NCBI RefSeq assembly: GCF_036567765.1
Contig: NZ_DATCTU010000060.1
Coordinates: 1-64,000, forward strand
Reading direction: 5' to 3'
Length of the DNA stretch: 64,000 nucleotides
Origin: Pseudobacteroides sp.
GTDB taxonomy: Bacteria > Bacillota > Clostridia > Acetivibrionales > DSM-2933
Every line of letters starts with the position of its first letter. Positions within the stretch are counted from its first letter, which is position 1. Made by a program: the position numbers and the translations under genes. This document shows, in pieces, positions 52,244 through 61,679 of the stretch. A model generated the notes under the pieces. That model ran no database searches, was not told where the DNA came from, and was given only the letters and a program-made list of their open reading frames with translations.

Positions 52244-53644
52244 TTATTCTTTGCCGTTCCAGCAGTATGTGCATACGTTATCCCATGGTAATCCGATTGC
52301 ATCAAGCATATCGTACAGGGATTGATATTTTAACGTTGTGAAGTTCAAACGCTTTTTTATGCAATCAATCATGCAATTGTATTTATCTGTTCTCGGATCA
52401 CAGTATTGATCCAATGAATCAGGCTCGCCACCTTCCAATTCCTGTATGGCTTGTCTAGCTACCAGGTCCATTTCTGAGTTTGATCTTGAAAAGTTCAGGT
52501 ATTTGCAGCCATAAACCAGCGGCGGACAGGCCGGTCGAACATGGACCTCCTTGACATTACAACTGTAGAGCAATTCAGCCGTCTCCCTCATTTGGGTACC
52601 GCGAACAATCGAGTCGTCGCAAAACAGAAGCCGCTTACCTACAACCAGATCAGTGATGGGTATAAGTTTCATCTTCGCCACAAGGTTTCTTATACTCTGA
52701 TCTTGAGGCATAAAGCTTCTGGACCAGGTTGGGGTATACTTGATAAAAGGCCTTCCAAAGGGAACCCTGGACTCATTGGAATAACCTATGGCATGTGCAA
52801 TACCAGAATCAGGTATTCCGGCCACCAAATCTATTTCTACATTGTCATTACGTGCTAATGCAGCACCATTACGATAGCGCATTACCTCGACATTCATTCC
52901 TTCATAGGATGAAGATGGATAACCATAATAGACCCAAAGGAAAGCACAAATTTTCATTTTATCGCCAGGGGGTGAAATTTTCTGTATGCCGTCCGGTGTC
53001 AAAAGAATTATTTCCCCAGGGCCAAGCTCATATTTCGTTTGATATCCCATATTTGCGAAAGCACAAGACTCAAATGATACACAGTATGCACCTTCTTTTT
53101 CTCCTACAACAAGAGGTGTTTTTCCAAAACGGTCCCTTGCAGCATAAATTCCTTCAGAGGTCAGTATCAGCATGGTGCATGAGCCGTCTATGGCTTGTTG
53201 TGCATTTAAGATACCTTCCTTAAAGGACTCGCCTTCATCTATTAAATTGGATACAACTTCGGTAGGGTTGATTACTCCTCTGCTCAACTCCAGGAAATGA
53301 GTATTCTGTTTTGCCAGAGATTTGTCTACAAGATCCTGAAGGTTGTTTATACGCCCAACTGTGGATATTGAATAATACCCAAGGTGGGAATAGACAGTCA
53401 AGGGTTGCGGCTCAGTATCGCTTATGCAGCCTATTCCCATATTTCCTTCCATACCTGACAAATCTTCTTCAAACTTTGCCCTAAACTGTATATTTTGAAT
53501 GTTGTGAATGGATCTTACAATACTGTTTCCGTTCCATACTGCCATTCCCCCGCGGCTTGTGCCTAAGTGTGAGTGGTAGTCGGTACCGAAATACAGATCC
53601 ATAACACAACTGCTTTTTGAAACTACACCAAATAGTCCTCCCAT
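52244..53644 (-). CDS. PurF-like amidophosphoribosyltransferase lacking the catalytic Cys
   Basis: 466 residues, the length of PurF. The N-terminal class II amidotransferase domain is recognisable (DYHSHLGTSRGGMAVWNG near residue 23, the IDGSCTMLIL and AARDRFGKTPLVVG strands), followed by a phosphoribosyltransferase domain with the PRPP motif LLFCDDSIVRGTQMRE near residue 345. However, the N-terminus is M-G-G-L-F-G, so the nucleophile Cys, which normally follows the first Met or propeptide, is a Gly. Glutamine hydrolysis should be lost; ammonia-dependent or other phosphoribosyl chemistry may remain. This variant occurs in some Clostridia and Bacteroidetes as a paralogue of PurF. GGGAGAG is about 11 nt upstream. 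Confidence 0.82.
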   Translation of the reverse strand: MGGLFGVVSKSSCVMDLYFGTDYHSHLGTSRGGMAVWNGNSIVRSIHNIQNIQFRAKFEEDLSGMEGNMGIGCISDTEPQPLTVYSHLGYYSISTVGRINNLQDLVDKSLAKQNTHFLELSRGVINPTEVVSNLIDEGESFKEGILNAQQAIDGSCTMLILTSEGIYAARDRFGKTPLVVGEKEGAYCVSFESCAFANMGYQTKYELGPGEIILLTPDGIQKISPPGDKMKICAFLWVYYGYPSSSYEGMNVEVMRYRNGAALARNDNVEIDLVAGIPDSGIAHAIGYSNESRVPFGRPFIKYTPTWSRSFMPQDQSIRNLVAKMKLIPITDLVVGKRLLFCDDSIVRGTQMRETAELLYSCNVKEVHVRPACPPLVYGCKYLNFSRSNSEMDLVARQAIQELEGGEPDSLDQYCDPRTDKYNCMIDCIKKRLNFTTLKYQSLYDMLDAIGLPWDNVCTYCWNGKE

Positions 53645-53768
53645 TATAAATACACTCTCCCATGTTATTTGAAATAAATTAATTTCTGCCGGTAACTTTT
53701 AGTCTAGATTAAAAGTGATAAATCTAATACATTTATCTGTAGCAAATCTCGTTGAAGCGTTCGATAAT

Positions 53769-53846
53769 GTCTAGGAAATTATGTTGTATGCTACACCATA
53801 ATTTCTCACGACAACTTCAAGGTTGCAAAATTGCAAGCAATTTTGT
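53769..53846 (+). repeat. Dispersed two-hairpin repeat, copy 6 (nearly full length)
   Basis: Forward orientation, about 78 bp. GTCTAGGAAATTATGTTGTATG and CTACACCATAATTTCTCA form the first hairpin, ACGACAACTTCAAGG links, and TTGCAAAATTGCAAGCAATTTTG forms the second. It lies between purF-like and carB genes and probably acts as a carB terminator. Together with the copy at 57200 it brackets carB. Confidence 0.8.
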
Positions 53847-53880
53847 TTTTGCTCCGCCAAATGTAAGATTATTAACACTT

Positions 53881-56800
53881 TTAATCTATAATATCGTTGT
53901 GGTAATCTTGTACGGATTTTACCTTATCTTCTTTAAGATGGGTTTCCTTGTAAGATTTAATACCTTTAGCACTTGCAAGTGCGGCTGTAAGTGTAGTAAT
54001 ATATGGTATCTTATATTTTATAGCGGTCTTACGAATATAAGAATCGTCATGCTGGCCTTGTTTGCCGATTGGTGTATTTACAATCAACTGGATTTCTTTG
54101 TTTGTTATAGCATCCGTTATATTTGGGCGACCTTCTTGCAGCTTTTTAATTAATTCAGACTTAATACCGTTTTGGGTCAAAAAGTTATGAGTTCCTTCAG
54201 TTGCTACTATTTTAAAGTCTAGGCCAACAAATATCTTTGCAACCTCGAGCATAGCGGATTTATCTTTTCCTGCTACACTGAACAAGACGGTTCCTGAAGT
54301 GGGCAGAGGTGCTTGTGTAGCTTCCTGTGCTTTGAAGAAAGCAAGGCCGAATGAGTTTGCAATGCCTAAAACTTCCCCTGTAGAACGCATTTCAGGCCCT
54401 AGGAGAGGATCAACTTCATGGAACATGCTAAACGGGAATACAGCCTCTTTTACTCCAAAATGTGTAATCTTTTTGGATTTTAACTCATTTATAGCTGATT
54501 TCTTGCCTGTAATATCAGCCATAATAGCTTCTGTTGCAATGTGGGCCATTGATATATTACATACCTTTGAAACCAGAGGAACTGTCCTTGAAGCACGAGG
54601 ATTGGCTTCTAACACATAAACCCGGTCATCTGCAATAGCATATTGCATGTTCATCAGACCTACCACTTTAAGCTTCCTTGCTATCTTTGCCGTATATTCG
54701 TAAATTGTCTGCAAATGCTTGGGCGAAATATTGATAGGAGGTATAACACATGCTGAGTCTCCAGAGTGGATACCTGCCAATTCAATATGCTCCATAACGG
54801 CAGGGACAAAAGCTTCTGTTCCGTCAGCAATGGCATCTGCTTCTGCTTCAATAGCATTTGCCAGGAATCTGTCTATCAGTATAGGACGTTCAGGAGTAAT
54901 ATCAACAGCAGCTTTGACATATTGGGTAAGCATTTCTTCATCATAAACCACTTCCATGCCGCGGCCGCCAAGTACGTATGACGGTCTAACCATTAAAGGA
55001 TATCCGATTCTGTTTGCAATTGAAAGTGCCTCTTCCAGGTTGCTGGCCATGCCGGATTCAGGCATTGGAATATCAAGCTCTTCCATTATTTTACGGAACA
55101 TGTCACGGTCTTCGGCAAGGTCTATTGTATCAGGTGTGGTTCCTAGAATTTTAACTCCGGCTTTTTCAAGTTCTCCCGCAATGTTTAACGGAGTCTGGCC
55201 GCCGAATTGGATGATTATTCCTATGGGATTTTCTTTGTTGTAAATGCTTAGTACATCTTCAACTGTCAGTGGCTCAAAATATAGCTTATCTGATGTATCG
55301 TAGTCAGTTGATACTGTCTCAGGATTACAGTTTACAATTATCGTCTCAAAGCCCAAATCACGCAATGCGAAAGCTGCATGTACACAACAGTAATCAAACT
55401 CAATCCCTTGACCGATACGGTTAGGACCCCCACCGAGTATCATTACTTTCTTTTTATTACTGGACTCTGTCTTATCATTGGCATTGTAAGTTGAGTAATA
55501 GTATGCAGCATTTTCTACGCCGCTAACAGGAACAGGTTCCCATCCTTCCACTACGCCTAAAGCTACACGCTGTTTTCTGATTTCTTCTTCAGGGATGTTT
55601 AGAAGCTTTGATAAATAGCGGTCGGCAAAACCGTCTTTTTTAGCCTGGACAAGCAAATCGTCAGGAAGTTTGCTTCCGGTGTGCTTTAATATTTCTTCTT
55701 CTAATAAAACAAGATCTTTCATTTGCTGAATGAACCACTGCTTGATGTGGGTCAAGCGGCTGAGTTCATCAATATCTGCTCCCTTACGCAATGCTTCATA
55801 CATAATGAATTGACGCTCGCTGGATGGCTCTCTCAGCATTTCCATAAGCTCAGATAGTGAACAATTGTTAAAGTTCTTTGCAAAACCTAAGCCATACCGC
55901 CCGGTTTCAAGGGAACGAATTGCTTTTTGAAAGGCTTCCTTGTAGTTTTTACCAATACTCATAACTTCCCCGACAGCCCTCATCTGGGTTCCAAGTTTAT
56001 CCTGGGAGCCTTTGAATTTTTCGAAGGCCCAACGTGCAAACTTAACAACTACATAATCACCTGAAGGTGTATATTTTTCCAGTGATCCGTCACGCCAGTA
56101 GGGAATTTCGTCTAAAGTAACACCGGCAGCCAGCATTGAGGATATCAATGCAATTGGGAAACCTGTAGCTTTAGATGCCAGAGCGGAAGAACGTGAAGTA
56201 CGAGGGTTTATTTCTATAACTACTACACGACCGGTTTTGGGGTCGTGAGCAAACTGTACGTTGGTGCCTCCGATTACTTGTATTGCTTCAACTATATCGT
56301 AGGCGTGTCTTTGAAGACGTTGTTGGAGTTCGGGACTTATAGTCAGCATAGGTGCGGAGCAGAATGAGTCTCCTGTATGCACACCTATAGCATCAATGTT
56401 TTCTATAAAGCACACAGTAATCATTTGGTTTTTGGAGTCACGAACAACTTCTAGTTCAAGTTCTTCCCATCCAAGTACCGATTCTTCAACAAGAATTTGA
56501 CCGATAATGCTTGCAGCAATTCCACGCTGAGCAACAATCCTTAACTCTTCAATATTGTATACCAGTCCGCCGCCTGTACCCCCCATGGTATAAGCTGGGC
56601 GAATTACAACCGGAAATCCAAGCTCAAGGGCAATTTTTTCAGCCTCTTCAACACTGAAGGCAGGTTTGCTGCGTGGCATTTCTATACCGAGTCTGTTCAT
56701 GGTTTCTTTAAATGCAATCCTGTCTTCGCCTCGTTCTATTGCATCTACCTGAACTCCTATAACTTTAACACCATATTTTTCAAGCACTCCTGCTTTTGAC

Positions 56801-57105
56801 AGCTCAAGGCACAGGTTAAGTGCGGATTGACCTCCTAAATTCGGCAGCAATGCATCAGGACGTTCTGTATCGATAATCTGAGTTAATCTTTCTACATTAA
56901 GCGGCTCAATATAAGTTGCATCAGCCATGACCGGGTCAGTCATGATAGTTGCTGGATTAGAGTTTACCAGTACTATTTTGTATCCGAGTTTCCGGAGAGC
57001 TTTACATGCTTGAGTACCGGAATAATCAAACTCACATGCTTGTCCTATAATTATGGGTCCGGAACCAATAATTAGTATTTTGCTGGTATCATTTCTTTTA
57101 GGCAT
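53881..57105 (-). CDS. carB: Carbamoyl-phosphate synthase large subunit
   Basis: 1074 residues, the standard length. The start KILIIGSGPIIIGQACEFDYSGTQ and the repeated half (VMILGGGPNRIGQGIEFDYCC near residue 557) show the duplicated ATP-grasp structure; each half has ATP-binding GGRG/GGTGGG loops (MGGTGGGLVYN, LGGRGMEVVYD) and metal-binding EVNPR-like EINPRTSRSSALASKATGFP and EANPRASRTVPLVSK. The C-terminal MGS-like allosteric domain (about 935-1060) is present. It makes carbamoyl phosphate from bicarbonate, ATP and ammonia from CarA for arginine and pyrimidine synthesis. carA is not adjacent, which is unusual. Start ATG has AAGGAG 6-8 nt upstream. Repeats flank the gene. Confidence 0.97.
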   Translation of the reverse strand: MPKRNDTSKILIIGSGPIIIGQACEFDYSGTQACKALRKLGYKIVLVNSNPATIMTDPVMADATYIEPLNVERLTQIIDTERPDALLPNLGGQSALNLCLELSKAGVLEKYGVKVIGVQVDAIERGEDRIAFKETMNRLGIEMPRSKPAFSVEEAEKIALELGFPVVIRPAYTMGGTGGGLVYNIEELRIVAQRGIAASIIGQILVEESVLGWEELELEVVRDSKNQMITVCFIENIDAIGVHTGDSFCSAPMLTISPELQQRLQRHAYDIVEAIQVIGGTNVQFAHDPKTGRVVVIEINPRTSRSSALASKATGFPIALISSMLAAGVTLDEIPYWRDGSLEKYTPSGDYVVVKFARWAFEKFKGSQDKLGTQMRAVGEVMSIGKNYKEAFQKAIRSLETGRYGLGFAKNFNNCSLSELMEMLREPSSERQFIMYEALRKGADIDELSRLTHIKQWFIQQMKDLVLLEEEILKHTGSKLPDDLLVQAKKDGFADRYLSKLLNIPEEEIRKQRVALGVVEGWEPVPVSGVENAAYYYSTYNANDKTESSNKKKVMILGGGPNRIGQGIEFDYCCVHAAFALRDLGFETIIVNCNPETVSTDYDTSDKLYFEPLTVEDVLSIYNKENPIGIIIQFGGQTPLNIAGELEKAGVKILGTTPDTIDLAEDRDMFRKIMEELDIPMPESGMASNLEEALSIANRIGYPLMVRPSYVLGGRGMEVVYDEEMLTQYVKAAVDITPERPILIDRFLANAIEAEADAIADGTEAFVPAVMEHIELAGIHSGDSACVIPPINISPKHLQTIYEYTAKIARKLKVVGLMNMQYAIADDRVYVLEANPRASRTVPLVSKVCNISMAHIATEAIMADITGKKSAINELKSKKITHFGVKEAVFPFSMFHEVDPLLGPEMRSTGEVLGIANSFGLAFFKAQEATQAPLPTSGTVLFSVAGKDKSAMLEVAKIFVGLDFKIVATEGTHNFLTQNGIKSELIKKLQEGRPNITDAITNKEIQLIVNTPIGKQGQHDDSYIRKTAIKYKIPYITTLTAALASAKGIKSYKETHLKEDKVKSVQDYHNDIID

Positions 57106-57199
57106 ATTTTTACTCCTTCTTTATTAATAAAACTGTCTAGAAGATATTATATAATAGATGATGAATAAATTACATCGGTTACATAAATTTTTTTATATA

Positions 57200-57276
57200 C
57201 AAAATCGCTGGCGATTTTGCAACCTTGGTGTTGTCATGAGAAGTTGTGGTGTTGAATACACCATAATTTCCTAGAC
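57200..57276 (-). repeat. Dispersed two-hairpin repeat, copy 7 (full length)
   Basis: Reverse orientation. AAAATCGCTGGCGATTTTGCAACCTTGG, then TGTTGTCATGAG, then AGTTGTGGTGTTGAATACACCATAATTTCCTAGACAT in pieces. Its end CTAGACAT is the reverse complement of the left end of copy 6. It lies between carB and the chemotaxis receptor gene. Confidence 0.8.
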
Positions 57277-57278
57277 AT

Positions 57279-57318
57279 TAAAAAAAGGCCCTATACAGCG
57301 GTTATGCTGCACAGGGCC
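57279..57318 (-). terminator. Terminator of the chemotaxis receptor gene
   Basis: On the minus strand GGGCCCT (57312-57318) pairs with AGGGCC (57286-57291) and a T-run follows. Lies 11 bp past the stop. Confidence 0.8.
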
Positions 57319-57328
57319 CGAAAGCTTT

Positions 57329-58576
57329 TTATACTTTATATTTTTCCAGCTTGTTGTCAAGCTCTTGTACCAGAGCAACCAGATGGTGTGATGAGGAATT
57401 CATTTCATCTATGAATTTTAATTGACTTTCAATGGAGGTTGTTACGTCTTTGCTTGATGATGCGGTTTGTACAGATACTTCCGAAATGTGTTCGATTGCT
57501 TTTATGACATCATTTTTGTCATTCTGCATTTTTTGTATGGATTCATTGACCTGCTGAATTTTATTGACAACCAAGTTTATTGCATTGGCAATATCGTTAA
57601 ATGCACTGTCGGTTTTATTTACAGCGAGATTTTGTTCCTGGGAGACCTTTTTCATCGCTTCCATGGATATTATTGCATGCCGTGTTTCTTCCTGAATGCT
57701 TTGCACAAGTGTGTTTATTTCTTCGGTGGATTTTCTGCTTTGGTCTGCAAGTTTCCTTACTTCCTCTGCTACTACAGCAAATCCTTTTCCGGCTTCACCG
57801 GCTCTTGCGGCTTCAATGGCAGCATTTAAGGCCAACAGATTGGTCTGCTCGGCAATGCTTTCGATAGACTCAACAAACAAGCCGATGTCCTTAGTGGTAT
57901 CCGTAAGTTTTTCTACAACCAAAAATATTTTTTCCGATGTATCAAAATTTTCCTTGGATTTTTCTCTTAGGACATTTACCGATTGAAGCCCAATATTATT
58001 TAAGTTGTTTATTTTATTTGTTTCCGTAGCCACTTCGGAATAGCTTTCAAACACAAAGTTGATTTGTTGGGATAGTTTTTCAACAACACCCACACCTTGC
58101 TGGGCTTCTGCTGCCTGATCAGAGGAACTGGCAGCTATTTCATCCGCTGTTTGAGAAATGGCTTTAATAGCTTCCGAAGCATCTATAGCGGTTGAATTGA
58201 CTTGGGTTGTTGACTTCACTATATTTGAGGAGAGAGTGTGAAAGCTTTTAATAAGCTGATTGGTATCACTTAGTACAGAGTTGAAGAAAGATGCCATTTT
58301 GGAGAAATAACCATAGTCGCCAATGTTTATGGGCTCGGAATAATCTCCGTTGGTTATTTTCTCCAATTGTGCATTCATTTGTCTTATTATTCGGTTAAAT
58401 GTCATGTCGGTAGCTTTTTTAATCAAGAGAGCTATAGCAAGACAGGCACTGGTATTAAAAATAAGCGGTCGGATATTGTAGTTGGATTGTGCAAATGTCA
58501 GCAGACCTGTTGCAAGGGCAATTATAACTACCAGTAAGTAGGCTATTCTTAAGGGACTTATAAAAGCACGTTTCAT
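57329..58576 (-). CDS. Methyl-accepting chemotaxis protein
   Basis: 415 residues. Two closely spaced membrane helices at about 11-28 and 36-52 leave only a tiny outside loop, so there is no periplasmic sensor domain; a HAMP segment (about 52-105, [22 protein letters not shown]) follows. The signalling hairpin tip is [41 protein letters not shown] (about 235-280), with heptad helices and methylation sites on either side. It binds CheW/CheA and controls flagellar rotation or, as for many such receptors, another signalling pathway. Ligand must be sensed inside the membrane or cytoplasm. The ATG has AGGTCTT upstream. Adjacent to carB and an MFS gene; no other che gene here. Confidence 0.92.
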   Translation of the reverse strand: MKRAFISPLRIAYLLVVIIALATGLLTFAQSNYNIRPLIFNTSACLAIALLIKKATDMTFNRIIRQMNAQLEKITNGDYSEPINIGDYGYFSKMASFFNSVLSDTNQLIKSFHTLSSNIVKSTTQVNSTAIDASEAIKAISQTADEIAASSSDQAAEAQQGVGVVEKLSQQINFVFESYSEVATETNKINNLNNIGLQSVNVLREKSKENFDTSEKIFLVVEKLTDTTKDIGLFVESIESIAEQTNLLALNAAIEAARAGEAGKGFAVVAEEVRKLADQSRKSTEEINTLVQSIQEETRHAIISMEAMKKVSQEQNLAVNKTDSAFNDIANAINLVVNKIQQVNESIQKMQNDKNDVIKAIEHISEVSVQTASSSKDVTTSIESQLKFIDEMNSSSHHLVALVQELDNKLEKYKV

Positions 58577-58766
58577 AAATATAAGACCTCCATTTTTAGT
58601 TTTAGGAATGAATAAACCAATTAGAGATAGACAAGAGATGTTTTTTAAAAAGTTGTTGAATTACATTTGGAAAATTGTTGTTACCATAATATTAATATAA
58701 TTCTATAAAACCATGAAAACTCCTTCTTGAATATTCAAAAAATGTTGTAAATATATTTATTTGGTA

Positions 58767-58795
58767 TTGACAAAATCTTTTGGGTATACTTTTAT
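58767..58795 (+). promoter_or_regulatory. Promoter of the MFS gene
   Basis: TTGACA at 58767-58772, 17-nt spacer, TTTTAT at 58790-58795. A near-perfect -35 with a weak -10, 41 bp before the start. Confidence 0.5.
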
Positions 58796-58835
58796 TAAGT
58801 AGTAACTTCAATTTTGCAATATTACGGGAGGAAAC

Positions 58836-60077
58836 ATGAAAGAAGAGAATGTTATGGAAAATAAACGACTTATAGGTTGGGAGAGGAGAACAGCTATATT
58901 TTTATCCAGCCAGACCTTCTCCTTGTTCGGGTCTTCATTAGTGCAGTTTGCTATAATATGGTACATAGCTAAAACCACCAACTCAGGAATTATGGTCACC
59001 ATCTCAACAATATGCTCGTTTTTACCTCAGCTGTTTATATCGCTGTTCGCAGGAGTTTGGGCCGACAGATATAATCGAAGGATGTTAATTGTATTGTCAG
59101 ACGGGATGATCGCAATTTCTACCTTAATTTTAGCTGTTGTATTTTTTATGGGCTATAAAGGAATGGTGCTTATTTTCTTAATTTCGGCAATCCGTTCTTT
59201 GGGGACAGGAATACAAACCCCTGCCGTTAGTGCATTTATTCCTCAAATAGTTCCTGAAGAAAAATTAATGAGAATAAATGGTATCAACAGTACCATCCAA
59301 TCATTAGTGTTTCTTGTATCACCTGCTGCCAGCGGTGCTATTCTTTCTACCAGCACTTTTGAATCCATTTTGTTTATAGATGTTATTACAGCGGCTGTTG
59401 GAATAACCCTATTACTGGCACTTAAAGTTCCTGCTCACAAAAGGGCATCGGATAAACCTGATACCGATTACTTCCATGATCTCAAAGAAGGGCTCAGGTA
59501 TTCCTTTAGAAATACGTTTATTAAAAATTTGCTTTTATTCTATTCTATATTTATGTTTTTGATTGTGCCTGCTGCATTTCTTAATGTTTTAATGGTTACC
59601 AGAGTATTCGGAAATGAGTATTGGCAGCTTACCGCCAATGAAATGGCCTTTTTTGCAGGTTCCATTGTTGGAGGAATTGCTATTGCATCATGGGGAGGCT
59701 TTAAGAACCGTATTGTTACATTAGTTTTCGGCTGCTGTATCTTCGGTGTTTTAACAGTGGCTATCGGTTTTGTAAAAATCTTTTATGTTTATCTGGGAAT
59801 CATGGTTCTTACAGGCATAACCATGCCGATGTTTAATTCTCCGAGCATGGTCTTATTGCAGGAGAAGGTTGATATCGATATGCAGGGAAGAGTATTCAGC
59901 CTTATACAGATTGTTTCATCGGGAATTATGCCATTGGGTATGCTCGTTTTTGGACCGCTGGCTGATGTGGTCAGGATAGAGATGCTTATGATAATATCAG
60001 GAGTACTGATTGTTATCTTAAGTATCATCATGTTCTTAAATAAAAATTTTATCAAAGAAGGTATTAAAGCTCAGTAA
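58836..60077 (+). CDS. MFS efflux transporter (macrolide-efflux-like)
   Basis: 413 residues, 12 transmembrane helices. The opening WERRTAIFLSSQTFSLFGSSLVQFAIIWYI and the loop GVWADRYNRRMLIVLSDGMI (G-x-x-x-D-R-x-x-R-R signature between helices 2 and 3) match the MefA/MdfA-like drug efflux group. It probably exports a small hydrophobic compound by proton antiport. Two ATGs are possible (58836 and 58854); GGGAGGAAAC before the first favours it. Followed after 130 bp by the GlpA-like operon. Substrate not known. Confidence 0.85.
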   Translation: MKEENVMENKRLIGWERRTAIFLSSQTFSLFGSSLVQFAIIWYIAKTTNSGIMVTISTICSFLPQLFISLFAGVWADRYNRRMLIVLSDGMIAISTLILAVVFFMGYKGMVLIFLISAIRSLGTGIQTPAVSAFIPQIVPEEKLMRINGINSTIQSLVFLVSPAASGAILSTSTFESILFIDVITAAVGITLLLALKVPAHKRASDKPDTDYFHDLKEGLRYSFRNTFIKNLLLFYSIFMFLIVPAAFLNVLMVTRVFGNEYWQLTANEMAFFAGSIVGGIAIASWGGFKNRIVTLVFGCCIFGVLTVAIGFVKIFYVYLGIMVLTGITMPMFNSPSMVLLQEKVDIDMQGRVFSLIQIVSSGIMPLGMLVFGPLADVVRIEMLMIISGVLIVILSIIMFLNKNFIKEGIKAQ

Positions 60078-60129
60078 TATTATAAACAGAATGAATGCTT
60101 AATTATTGCTGCGATTACAGTTGCTTTCA

Positions 60130-60138
60130 TGGTATAAT
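60130..60138 (+). promoter_or_regulatory. Extended -10 promoter of the GlpA-like operon
   Basis: TGG followed by TATAAT (60133-60138), that is a TGnTATAAT extended -10 without a clear -35 box, 70 bp before the start codon. Confidence 0.45.
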
Positions 60139-60207
60139 CTTTTATATTAAAAGTGATAACTTATAAAAATTAGATTTCAATAATACATAGGAAATGGGTA
60201 AGATTTC

Positions 60208-61662
60208 ATGGAAAACTATTTTGATATAGTCATTGTGGGGGCAGGAGCGGTAGGCTGTGCAATAGCCAGGGAGCTCTCGAAGTACAAGCTCCAGATCGCA
60301 GTGCTGGAGAAGGAAAGTGATGTTGCAGCGGGAACAAGCGGCAGAAACAGTGCTGTTGTTCATGCGGGCTTTAACAACAAGGTAGGGAGCCTTATGGCCA
60401 AGCTTTGCGTAGAAGGGAACCTGGGATTTGAAAAAGTATGCAGAGAACTGGATATACCCTATAAAAAAACAGGAAAGCTTGTGGTTGCATTTGATGAGGG
60501 TGATATAAAAGGCATAGAAAGGCTAATGGATGCAGGCAAAAAGAACGGCACTCCCGGGCTTTCATATATTAGCGGTGAAGAAGTCAAAAGACTTGAGCCT
60601 CATGTGGGAGGCATTGGGGCAATGCTGTCCTCAAACACGGCGATAACAAATCCATTTATATATACTGTGGCATTGGCTGAAAATGCTTGTGCAAACGGTG
60701 TAAAGTTCTATTTTAATACTGAGGTCAGGGGTATAACCAAGAGGGAAAACAGATTCCGTATCAGAGCGGGGGGACGGTATTACCATAGCAGGTATGTTAT
60801 AAATGCGGCAGGTCTGTACTCCGATAAAGTTTCTTCTTTGGCAGGGGATAAAAGCTATAAAATCTATCCTTGCAGAGGCCAGTATTATATCCTGGACAAG
60901 AGGACAAGCAAGTATCTCAGTATGCCTGTATATCCTGTGCCAAGGCCTGGAATCGGGGGTCTTGGCGTTCATCTTACTCCAACCATTGAAGGTAATATAC
61001 TAATAGGACCAAGTGCCGAATACATAAAAACTAAATGCGATTATGGTGTTACCAAGGATGTAATGAACCAGCTCTTTAAAGAGGCAAAGGAACTGCTTCC
61101 ACCTATCAGTATTAGAGATACCATAAGGAATTATTCAGGCATCCGATCCAAGCTGGTAGGGCCTAAAGTTGGTGGATTCGGTGATTTTGTCATTGAAGAA
61201 TCAATTATTGTACCGGGGCTTATTCAATTGATTGGTATTGAGTCGCCCGGTCTTACGTCTTCTATTCCCATTTCAGGGATGGTAAGAGATATCATAGGCA
61301 GCAAGGAAGATCTTATACCAAAACCGGAATTTATAAGCGAAAGAAGAGGAATAGTTGAGTTCAGGCAGTTAGATGCGGCGGAAAAAGACAGGCTGGTCAG
61401 GGAGTGCCCTGAATACGGAGAAATAGTATGCAGATGTGAGCATATTACAAAAAAGGAAATTATGGATGCCATAGAAAATCCTCTGGGTGTGAAGACGCTG
61501 GCTGGTATTAAGTATAGGGCAAGGGCCATGATGGGAAGGTGTCAGGGAGGATATTGCCTGACCAGGATTGTTGAGATACTTACGAGGGAATATGGTGTTC
61601 CTGTGGAAGAGATAATGCTAAGAGGCAATGAGTCCAAGCTGTTTACAGGGAGAGTCAAATAA
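60208..61662 (+). CDS. FAD-dependent dehydrogenase, GlpA-like
   Basis: 484 residues. FAD-binding DIVIVGAGAVGCAIARELSKY (GxGxxG) is at residues 5-25, GRNSAVVHAGF and the rest of a DAO-type oxidase domain follow (to about 385), and the C-terminal end has a BFD-like [2Fe-2S] domain: CRCEHITKKEIMDAI and MMGRCQGGYCLTRI (four Cys). This resembles the GlpA subunit of anaerobic glycerol-3-phosphate dehydrogenases and L-2-hydroxyglutarate-type oxidoreductases. The next genes encode GlpB-like and DUF1667 proteins, the typical clostridial trio, so oxidation of glycerol 3-phosphate to dihydroxyacetone phosphate is likely. No glpK or glpF gene is in the window. Confidence 0.8.
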   Translation: MENYFDIVIVGAGAVGCAIARELSKYKLQIAVLEKESDVAAGTSGRNSAVVHAGFNNKVGSLMAKLCVEGNLGFEKVCRELDIPYKKTGKLVVAFDEGDIKGIERLMDAGKKNGTPGLSYISGEEVKRLEPHVGGIGAMLSSNTAITNPFIYTVALAENACANGVKFYFNTEVRGITKRENRFRIRAGGRYYHSRYVINAAGLYSDKVSSLAGDKSYKIYPCRGQYYILDKRTSKYLSMPVYPVPRPGIGGLGVHLTPTIEGNILIGPSAEYIKTKCDYGVTKDVMNQLFKEAKELLPPISIRDTIRNYSGIRSKLVGPKVGGFGDFVIEESIIVPGLIQLIGIESPGLTSSIPISGMVRDIIGSKEDLIPKPEFISERRGIVEFRQLDAAEKDRLVRECPEYGEIVCRCEHITKKEIMDAIENPLGVKTLAGIKYRARAMMGRCQGGYCLTRIVEILTREYGVPVEEIMLRGNESKLFTGRVK

Positions 61663-61679
61663 AGGGGTTAGAGTATAAA

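Noticed and set aside
30544..57276. CRISPR array formed by the repeats
   Set aside because: Copies are thousands of bases apart, occur in both orientations and have no regular spacers; no cas gene is present.
58803..58828. Further copy of the dispersed repeat (CAATTTTGCAAT)
   Set aside because: The match is short and could be chance; no hairpin or link sequence is present.
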